From: DASRLE01 sp963825315
GTDB taxonomy: Bacteria; Verrucomicrobiota; Verrucomicrobiia; Limisphaerales; Palsa-1400
Length of the DNA: 64,000 bases
Assembly (NCBI GenBank): GCA_963825315.1
Contig: CAWGST010000005.1
Span: forward strand, 558,001 to 622,000
Direction: 5' to 3'
The translations under genes were made by a program, and so were the position numbers. Within the stretch, counting starts at the first letter, position 1, and each line of letters begins with the position of its first letter. Shown piece after piece: positions 19,159 through 27,200 of this stretch. The notes under the pieces were generated by a model. It was not told the DNA's origin. It did no database searches and saw nothing but the letters and a program-made list of their open reading frames with translations.

Positions 19159-21390
19159 TCATAAAGTTAAGGGCACGACCAGCCGCAACAAAGTGTTGCG
19201 GTGCGACCGCTTGGCTGGAAAACGCTTCAGCGCAGCGGTCAAGGAGTGGTCGGCATCCCACGCCAGCAAAATCCCATAGCCCGGCGCGGCATAGCGGCTT
19301 AAGTCCAGATCGCCCGGACTGCTGAAGGTCTGCCATTCGTTCGCCGATTCGTTCACCTGTGAAAGAAAAGAGGCGGCCATCGAGCTTGAGGCAAGATCGG
19401 TAATGCCCGCGTTGTTGTTTCCAAAACTGTTGCGCCGGGCTGACGCCGCATTGAGAAAGGACTGGCTGCTTTGCCGCGCCCAATCCCCCAACACCTGGCC
19501 CGCCGCCCGGTCCAGCGCGAAGGTTTTGCTTTGTTCGGCGGCCAATTCGCCCACATTGTAGATTCGCCCATCCAGCACGACGCGCGCCCCGGCCAGTTTG
19601 CGGTCCAATTTATTCTCGACCGTCACCTGCCAGCCTGACCCCTGGCGCGTGGCCGTCATCGTCAAGGGTAGCGGCGCCGGCTGAAGCCAATCGCTCACAT
19701 AAAGCTGGCTGGTCCAGACCGGCACAAAGGCGTCCGCTTCAAAATTATTTCCATGCTGGACGACCGAGACGCGGCTGCCTTCCAGACCCCCGCCGAAGTT
19801 CCCCATCGTCTCGCCGCGCAAGGTGGCGAACGGCTCTTCGCCCGCCAGTTCGTAATGCGCGTTGACCGGCGAATAAATCGAGACGTAAGATTGCCCGCGC
19901 AAGACGGCCCGGTCGTTGTCCGGCAAAACATCAACCAGGTTCAACTCGTTCCATTCCAGCTCGCCGGCCCGCAAATGAAAACCGATCCAATAAATCAGGC
20001 CCGAGAAAATCAGGACATAGCACGGAAAGGTGATCCAGGTCAGCATCTGGCGATTGATTTTCCTGAGCCAGTACTGGTCGAGCGGCCCGATGACAACCAG
20101 ATAGGCGGCGAGCAGGGCCAGCAGCCAGCCGAGCGGCAATTTGCGGATTTGCCGGCTGTCAATCATCGCCCCAAAAATGCCGTCGCTGCTCATGCGCGCC
20201 ATGCCCCGGTACGGGTTCAGCGATTGAAACGCGGCCGCCGGAACTTCCGCCAGCCTGGCCCAGAACCAGGGGCGGTTCTTCCACGATAAAAACGGTTCCC
20301 GTTCCGGGCTGAAACCCAGCACCGTGATCCGTCCGCGACCCCGTTTCCCTTCAAAGGCCAGCGGCGCCGTGCTGTCGCCAATAAGAATTGTCCCGTCCCG
20401 CGGCGTCCCGGTCGCCACCTGCATCGGGGCCGAGTCAAAATCCGCGTCCTCCGGCAGATCCGGGGAGGGATTGATCAGCGGGGCGCTGTCGGAAACGGGA
20501 GGCACGCGGGGACTTCCGGGGGGCGGTCCGGCATTGGGCCGCCGCATTGCCGGGGGCAGTGTTGCCTTTTTGGGACGCGGTTTGGGCATTTGCGTGGCGG
20601 CAGGGTTGGAAATCTTCGTCCGGACCCATGCCTGCAATGAATCGTGAGCGGCCAGATTGACTGTCGAGGCCAGATCGCACGGCAACAACTCCCTCAGCCA
20701 CGGCGTCCCGCCCATGTCCGAAACTTGTTCGACACCCACGACCAGATGTCCCCCGTTCTGCAACCAGGCCACCAGGGCGTTGACTTGTCCGATGCTCAAA
20801 TCCGCCGCCTTTTCCGAACTCAGGTAAAGCAAATCAATGCCTTCCAGCGCCAGCGGGTTGTCCGGAAACAAGGCCGATTGCAACCGTGCCGCGACGAATT
20901 TGGAATCCGCTTGTCCATTGGCTGAATCGGGAAAAACGGGCATTCCCCCAACGGTTCGAGCGAGGCCGGCCACCAGCGGCAGATGATTTCCGATCACCCT
21001 GATATTGAAGGCGCTTTGCTCAGCCCGCACGTTGCCGTGGCTGTCCACCAAACGCGCATTCCACAACCGGGCGCCGGCAAACACGGGAATGACGACGCGT
21101 TTGCGCGTCTGGGTGGGCAGATCGATGGGAAAGCGCCGAATCTGGCCGCCGCCCCAGTCCCCGGCGGTGACTTCGATCACCGCGTTGAAAGACGGGCCGT
21201 CATTATGCAACTCGCATGTGATCGGAAACCAACTGTGCTCCGGCAAAATTTGATCGTAACCGACGAAGACATCGAATTGCAGATCGGCGCGCGCTGCCGG
21301 GGCCGAGAGAAAAAGCGCCATTACGATCAAGGACAAAAGGCCGCCGCATGAGGTAGCAATGGTGCGCTGAATGACCTTCATTGGCGTCAT
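19159..21390 (-). CDS. Large membrane-anchored protein upstream of the ABC ATPase
   Basis: 743 residues. It begins with a signal or anchor segment (GLLSLIVMALFLSAPAARA), then a long extracytoplasmic part: a beta-domain, a region with glutamine-amidotransferase-like layout around residues 140-240 (VNALVAWLQNGGHLVVG), a Pro-rich linker (about 275-320), two membrane helices (about 417-441 and 448-472), and a C-terminal beta domain. Proteins with this arrangement occur with ABC exporter genes in Planctomycetes and Verrucomicrobia; I do not know a defined function. The order with the ATPase suggests an operon. Confidence 0.7.
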   Translation of the reverse strand: MTPMKVIQRTIATSCGGLLSLIVMALFLSAPAARADLQFDVFVGYDQILPEHSWFPITCELHNDGPSFNAVIEVTAGDWGGGQIRRFPIDLPTQTRKRVVIPVFAGARLWNARLVDSHGNVRAEQSAFNIRVIGNHLPLVAGLARTVGGMPVFPDSANGQADSKFVAARLQSALFPDNPLALEGIDLLYLSSEKAADLSIGQVNALVAWLQNGGHLVVGVEQVSDMGGTPWLRELLPCDLASTVNLAAHDSLQAWVRTKISNPAATQMPKPRPKKATLPPAMRRPNAGPPPGSPRVPPVSDSAPLINPSPDLPEDADFDSAPMQVATGTPRDGTILIGDSTAPLAFEGKRGRGRITVLGFSPEREPFLSWKNRPWFWARLAEVPAAAFQSLNPYRGMARMSSDGIFGAMIDSRQIRKLPLGWLLALLAAYLVVIGPLDQYWLRKINRQMLTWITFPCYVLIFSGLIYWIGFHLRAGELEWNELNLVDVLPDNDRAVLRGQSYVSIYSPVNAHYELAGEEPFATLRGETMGNFGGGLEGSRVSVVQHGNNFEADAFVPVWTSQLYVSDWLQPAPLPLTMTATRQGSGWQVTVENKLDRKLAGARVVLDGRIYNVGELAAEQSKTFALDRAAGQVLGDWARQSSQSFLNAASARRNSFGNNNAGITDLASSSMAASFLSQVNESANEWQTFSSPGDLDLSRYAAPGYGILLAWDADHSLTAALKRFPAKRSHRNTLLRLVVPLTL

Positions 21391-21513
21391 AACTTTTCTG
21401 AACGGGTCGAGTTATAGCCGATGGGCCGTGGAAGCAAAGTCAATTGTGGCCTCATCGCAACACCCAGGGGTGCTGTTTTGCGGCTTGTTCAGCGATGGGC
21501 GACGGTGTAGAAT

Positions 21514-21789
21514 ATGCCCATGACAACGACCGTGACTGAAAGCAATCAGGCGAGTATCCCGCCGGACATCGCCCGCGAATTCGATATTCACCCTGGAACG
21601 CGGCTGGAGTGGGCGAAGGCTGGGGAAGGGGCGATAATCGTCAAGCCTTTGCCAAGCCGGGGTGAATTGGCCCGCCAACTCATGGGCGCGGGCAGGCGCT
21701 GGCTCAAACCGGGGGCGGACCCAGTCGGAGACCTGATTCGCGAAAGGGAACAGGACGGCGAACTTGACCAAGCCGACGAACGGCAATGA
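21514..21789 (+). CDS. AbrB/MazE-type antitoxin, apparently orphan
   Basis: 91 residues; TTVTESNQASIPPDIAREFDIHPGTRLEW is the SpoVT/AbrB swapped-hairpin DNA-binding domain. Such genes are normally followed by a PIN toxin. Here an ATG overlaps the stop region (about 21786), but its frame reads MTHLTHFLECG and ends after about 40 residues without PIN acidic motifs, so the toxin appears lost or truncated. Two possible starts (21514 and 21520) are adjacent. Confidence 0.7.
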   Translation: MPMTTTVTESNQASIPPDIAREFDIHPGTRLEWAKAGEGAIIVKPLPSRGELARQLMGAGRRWLKPGADPVGDLIREREQDGELDQADERQ

Positions 21790-21829
21790 CCCATTTGACG
21801 CATTTTCTCGAATGCGGATTATTCAAAAA

Positions 21830-22225
21830 TCACTTTTTGAGGACTTGGTTTGTTTTCGCGGTATTGGTGTCCTCATTATACTTGCCAACCTTAAAAATTT
21901 GGAAAATCACATCCTCCAAATCATGAGGGTCTTGCCGCGCATTAAACCTTGTGTCGAATAGAATCACGGTGTTCGTCAGTTCAGCTATTTGTTGGCGTTC
22001 GGCAAAACCACGAATATACCTTGAGTATTGTGAAAACCGCCAAACATACTGATCATAATTCACAAGTGCTGCCCATCCCCAAGCTATTGAGAATCCAATG
22101 AAGAGCGCGAGTAATACGGACGCAATTGTTGCGACAATGCGAACCCCCCTTTTTCGATTTGTGATGCCCCACCAGACGAGAGCAATTTCAACAGCCAGTA
22201 ACAGAAAGAATAGAGTGTTTTTCAT
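21830..22225 (-). CDS. Small membrane protein, hypothetical
   Basis: 131 residues with two hydrophobic segments at the N-terminus (FFLLLAVEIALVWWGI and IVATIASVLLALFIGFSIAWGW), then a soluble charged tail. No family recognised. AT-richer than its neighbours. The start is the only ATG before TM1. Could be part of decayed mobile DNA next to the orphan antitoxin. Confidence 0.5.
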   Translation of the reverse strand: MKNTLFFLLLAVEIALVWWGITNRKRGVRIVATIASVLLALFIGFSIAWGWAALVNYDQYVWRFSQYSRYIRGFAERQQIAELTNTVILFDTRFNARQDPHDLEDVIFQIFKVGKYNEDTNTAKTNQVLKK

Positions 22226-22491
22226 AATGAATCATATCGGGTCTTTTCGGTGGTCTGGAGGTAAAGCTTCCAGATTTTCATATAAGCCGCAACGTCATAA
22301 TCTGGGGAACATAAGGCCAATCAGGAAAGCCGCGAAAAGAACAATCCACGTGATTTGTGCGCATCGAGGGCGCTTTCGATAAAGAACCAGAGATGAAATC
22401 AACAGTAAAACACCCGATGTCAGAAACGCACAAGATTATGATTAGGATTAGGATTAAGATTAGGAGCTGTCACAAAAACGTGAGGTGCGCC

Positions 22492-23247
22492 TCACGGCAA
22501 CAACCGCTTCGCCCGCCAAATCCAGATGCGGTCGCGTTTGCGCTGGTACCCGGGCGCGTGGCGGTCGTCGCTGATCGTCTCCCGGAATTCGGCCACGGCC
22601 AATTCTGGCTGCTTTGTCGCCAGATACAGTTCGCCCAATTGCACCCGCGCCCGGGCGTAACTGTGGTCTTGCAGAACCTGCTTCCAAACCGCGATGGCGT
22701 TGTCAGTTTCGCCCAGCGATGCCAGCGTCTCGGCGTAGGCCATGAGCGAATGGCCGTAATCGTGCTTGGGATTCTCGGCGCGGACTTGCTGCAAAATCGG
22801 GCGAGCCTCCCCTGCCCTTTTCTGCCGCAGCAGGCATTGCCCCAAATGGGCGCGGGCGTCAATGTCCTGCGCGTCGCGCTGGAGCGACGCCCGATAGCAC
22901 TCCTCGGCCTTGCTTAGATTCCCCTTTTGAAAATAAATGTCCCCCAATTCCAGGTAATGATGGGGTTTGTCAAGATTATGAATCAGGCCTTCCAACTCCT
23001 TGATCCTGCTCCGCCTGGAGGCCCCCGGCAGTTCGAACCCCTGCGTGGCCGAGGCCGTCGCGCGGTACACCAAGAAAAAGTAGAACAACGCGGTGAACCC
23101 CGAAAAGATGACCATGAAGAGTACCCATACCCATTCCCGGCGTCGAATGGCATCGACCAGCATCCAGAGCCAAAAGATCCCCGCCACAATCCCCACCAGC
23201 GGATTGGCGCGCAACCAGTATAGATAATAATTCAGCGTGCCGGGCAT
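22492..23247 (-). CDS. Membrane-anchored TPR protein
   Basis: 251 residues from the ATG at 23247 (MPGTLNYYLYWLRANPLVG). Two N-terminal membrane helices (GIVAGIFWLWMLVDAI with the RREW motif of phospholipase-D-nuclease-N-like anchors, then VLFMVIFSGFTALFYFFLVY), then about four TPR units (HHYLELGDIYFQKGNLSKAEECY; DARAHLGQCLLRQKRAGEARP; SLMAYAETLASLGETDNAI; RVQLGELYLATKQPELAV). The last gene of the five-gene leftward ATP-grasp/transglutaminase operon, 28 bp after its neighbour; likely a scaffold. Confidence 0.75.
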   Translation of the reverse strand: MPGTLNYYLYWLRANPLVGIVAGIFWLWMLVDAIRRREWVWVLFMVIFSGFTALFYFFLVYRATASATQGFELPGASRRSRIKELEGLIHNLDKPHHYLELGDIYFQKGNLSKAEECYRASLQRDAQDIDARAHLGQCLLRQKRAGEARPILQQVRAENPKHDYGHSLMAYAETLASLGETDNAIAVWKQVLQDHSYARARVQLGELYLATKQPELAVAEFRETISDDRHAPGYQRKRDRIWIWRAKRLLP

Positions 23248-23275
23248 TCTTTGTGACCGGGAAATTATGGCCAAA

Positions 23276-24217
23276 TCAAGACCAAGGCAACGCGGAATCT
23301 TCCGGTCGTTTCGTCAAAAAAGCGGCGCCGAAAGAACTGGATTCCGGCATCGGAATGACATCAACCGCCACGTCCATGGAATGTTCGCCACTGCCCACGA
23401 TGATCCCGCGAATCGGGCTGACGTCGCTATAGTCGCGGCCCCAGGCGATTGTGATATGGCGGTTGGAGACCAGCAAATTATTGGTCGGGTCAACATCAAT
23501 CCATCCCGTGCCGGGACAATGGAAGGAAACCCAGGCATGAGAAGCATCGGCGCCGGCCAGGCGGGGTTTACCCGGCGGCGGCTCCGTCTCCAGATAGCCG
23601 CTGACGTAACGGGCGGCAATGCCCATGGCGCGCAAACAGGCGATTTCCAGTTGGGCAAAATCCTGGCAGACGCCGCGGCGCGTTTGGAAAACTTCCAGCA
23701 GCGGCGTGGCCACGCTGGTCGCGTCCGGATCGAATTTAAAATCGGCGCGCATTCGCCCGGTCAAATCGAGCACCGCCTCCAGAAGGGGACGGTCCGGGGA
23801 AAAGGAAGGGGCCGCATAAGCGCCAAACTCGGGCCGCTTTTGGATCAATGGCGAGGCGTAAGTGAATTCGCGGGTTTGCAGGAACGTTTCGTGGTCCCCG
23901 TCCGGGGAGATGTCCCGCGCCGTTTCCCAGGGCGGACTTTGCGCCGGGCCTGGCGGCATCGGGGCGGTTGACTCCACCTGGCTGCGCGAGGTGATGACCA
24001 GCCTTTTGTGCGAGCCTTCAATGGTGACGAAAGTCATGGCATTGCCAAAATAGTCGCGATGCGCGCACAGCACGTCCGGACGCGGTTCGATTTGCAGTTC
24101 GTTGAGCAGGCAGCGTTGCCGGGGCAGTTCGCGCGGCTGCAATCGCAACAAGTGATGCGAAAGGGAAACCACGCCGCCGTAATGGTAAGTGGTCGTATGA
24201 GTCAGGCGGTAGATCAT
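23276..24217 (-). CDS. Transglutaminase-like protease family protein
   Basis: 313 residues from the ATG at 24217. The N-terminal part (IYRLTHTTTYHYGGVVSLSHHLLRLQPR) is the Bact_transglu_N domain. The core has RRGVCQDFAQLEIACLRAMG with the catalytic Cys, DASHAWVSF with the His and DVDPTNN with the Asp. These cysteine-protease-like proteins accompany ATP-grasp/alpha-E proteins and were proposed by Iyer, Aravind and colleagues to process peptides made by such ligases. Starts 4 bp after the giant gene upstream. Confidence 0.88.
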   Translation of the reverse strand: MIYRLTHTTTYHYGGVVSLSHHLLRLQPRELPRQRCLLNELQIEPRPDVLCAHRDYFGNAMTFVTIEGSHKRLVITSRSQVESTAPMPPGPAQSPPWETARDISPDGDHETFLQTREFTYASPLIQKRPEFGAYAAPSFSPDRPLLEAVLDLTGRMRADFKFDPDATSVATPLLEVFQTRRGVCQDFAQLEIACLRAMGIAARYVSGYLETEPPPGKPRLAGADASHAWVSFHCPGTGWIDVDPTNNLLVSNRHITIAWGRDYSDVSPIRGIIVGSGEHSMDVAVDVIPMPESSSFGAAFLTKRPEDSALPWS

Positions 24218-24221
24218 GGGG

Positions 24222-27200
24222 TTAGCTGACACTGGCCACGGTGTGGCTGAAATAACGGTTGGTGAACTCATGGCCCAGCGTGATCAACTCCGCCAGGCAA
24301 TGGGACAATAACGAATCGAGCGCGCCGTCGGAGCCGGCGGCGGGCGGCGGGCTGAGGATCATGCCGGCGCCGCCACGCAACGCGGCCGAAAGCGCCGCCA
24401 CGCGCCTTTCCTCGTTTTCATGGAAAAGGTCCGCCTCCCGCGGGAAATGCCGGGCGTGTTCGCGCAGGGCGGCCAACTGGAAGGCCAGCGAGCGCGGATT
24501 GCCTTCATCCAAAAGCAACAAATCCAGCACGGAGGAAATCTGCACCCCGGCGAAGTAGCGCCGGCGATAGGTCATGACACTGTCGGAAATTTCCAGGAGC
24601 GGTTCGAGCAGCGCGCTGCTTTGCATCTCCGGGCAGAGGCCGGCCCTGAACCACTGCACAATGCGGGCGGCCCGTTCCAGCCTGCGCCCAAACTCAAGGA
24701 AGCGCCAGCCCAGCCCGCGGGTCATGTTCTCCATTTCCATGCCGCTGAACGCCGATATGTCAATGATAATGATGTTCAACTGGTTCAGCGCGTCCGCCAG
24801 CAGCCGGCGCCGCTGCCGGCTCCGGCCGTCGAGGTTGAGCTTGTTCAGAATCGACCAGGTGTCGGAGGAGAACCGGTCGCGCGTGACGGAGACGATGCCG
24901 CGCACCCGGTTGAGGATTTGCCGCGCGCTGCCGGCGCGGTCCTCCTTGTCGAGCAGGGCCAGGATTTCCTGTTCCAAGTCTTTGGCCGGAAAGCGCTCGC
25001 GGAAACGGGCCGGCAACATTTCCAACCGGACCAACATGCGGGCCAGTGCCGCCAGTTCGGGCGAGCCGTCGGCGCTGGATTCGTCGAGCAGGCGCGCCAC
25101 GATGCAGCGCAGCAGGCGCAAGGTCCCTTCCAGCCGCTCGGTGTAGCGGCCCAGCCAGAATAGATTATCCGCCACGCGGCTGGGCAGTTCGGCCGACGAA
25201 GCCCCGGAACGCGCCGGATGGCCGGAAGGGGTCAGGAGCGAAATCATGTTGACAGGCCCGTCTGAAAGCACCCAGGTGTCCTTGCTTCCCCCGCCCTTCT
25301 GCATCGAGACAACGATTTCGGCCGCGTCCATCGAAATCCGGGTCAGGCCGCCCGGCATGACGGCGAAGGAATCGCCCGCGGCGGTGATGTAGGCGCGCAG
25401 CACCAGGGGGCGAGGCTCCGGCGCGCCGTTGGACCAGACCGGGGCCGTGGACAGGGCCGCCTGCTCCTGGCCGACATAGCGATGCGGATTTTCCCGAATG
25501 GACGCCACCAGTTGCTCCCGTTCCTCCTCTCCCATCCTGGAGCCGAAAAACGGCTGGCGCAATCGCGAGCCAAAAGCCGGTTTGACCACAATTTCGTCGA
25601 GGTTGTCAATGACGTATTGCTTCTCCCGTTCCTGGCCGCACCACCAGGTGGCCAGAGACGGGAGTTTCAATTCTTCCCCCAACAAATGGCGGCAAAGTCC
25701 CGGCAAAAATGCCATGAAGGCCGCGCTTTCAAGCAGTCCGGCGCCCAGCGCGTTGGCCATCGTCACGTTGCCGGCGCGAACGGCCTCGACCAAGCCGGGC
25801 ACGCCAAGGACCGAATCGCCGCGCAGTTCCAGAGGATCGCAAAATGCATCGTCCATGCGGCGCAAAATGACATCAATGGGCCGCAAGCCTTCCAGAGTTT
25901 TGAGAAACACTTTTCGGTCGCGCACGGTCAGGTCGCCCCCTTCGACGAGTGTAAAGCCGAGGTAGCGCGCCAGATAGTCGTGCTCAAAGAAAGTTTCGTT
26001 GTGAGGGCCGGGCGTGAGCAGGACGACACTGGGATTATCACAATTGCGGGCGGCCAGGGCGCGCAGCGTGTCGCGGTGCATTGAAAAAAACGAGGCCAGA
26101 CGCTGGGTTTGACAATTGCGAAATTCCTCCGGGAAAGTTCGGGAAAGGACGATCCGGTTCTCCAACGCGTAGCCTGCGCCGGACGGGGTCTGAGTCCGGT
26201 CCGAGATGACCCACCATTGGCCGTCGGACGAGCGCGTCAAGTCCGCCGCGTGAAGATGAAGATAGATTTGTCCGGGAATGGGCAGGCCGCGGCAGGGGCG
26301 CAGGAAATTGGGGTTGGCAAAAACCAGCGCGGGGGGCAAACGCCCTTCCAGCAACAACCGTTGCGGGCCGTAGAGATCCGCCAGGATCAGGTTGAACAAC
26401 TTGGAACGCTGCATCAATCCGGCCTCGATTTTATGCCAGTCGTCCGAGGGAATGAGCAGCGGCATCATGTCCAGTTCCCACGGGCGGTCCATGCCCTGGG
26501 GATCGCCATAGACATTATAAGTGACGCCGTGCTCGCGGATGATGCGCCGGGCGTTTTCCCAACGCAGGGAAAGTTCGTCGCGGCCCAGCCGTTCCAGGGA
26601 CGAGACGAATTGTTTCCAGTGCGGGCGCAGTTGGCCCGAGGCCGGCCTCATTTCGTCATAAATTCCCGGCAGGCCGGCGTAGCCGGCAAACAAGCCCGGG
26701 GGCGTTTCAAGATTCACGTTCACTCTCTGCAATCTAAGGTTGAATGGGCAGGCAGCGCAAATCCAGTGTGAAGGGAAACTCATCGGTCCTTGAGGGGGAG
26801 GATTTCGTTGCGCGGGAGCGACTTGCATCGGTCCCGGCGTGTGGCCCATTTTGAAAAAGCGCGACAACCGGCGGCTCTCGGCTTCATAAGCGTTAACCGG
26901 CAAGGTGTCATAATTGCGTCCGCCCGGATGACTCACATGATAGGCGCAGCCCCCGATCGATCGCCCATTCCAATCATCAACAATGTCGAAGGTCAGCGGC
27001 CCGTGCGCGGGAATGGTGGGATGCAGGCATTGCGGAGGCTGCCAGGCGCGAAACCGGACGCCGGCAACGTATTCGCCCCCGACGCCGGTGGGATGCAACG
27101 GCACTTCATAGCCGTTGCAAGCAATGCGATGGCGCGAGTCAATCATGCCGCGCACTTTGACCTGGAGCCGTTCCAGTGACGAATCCACATAACGGACCGC

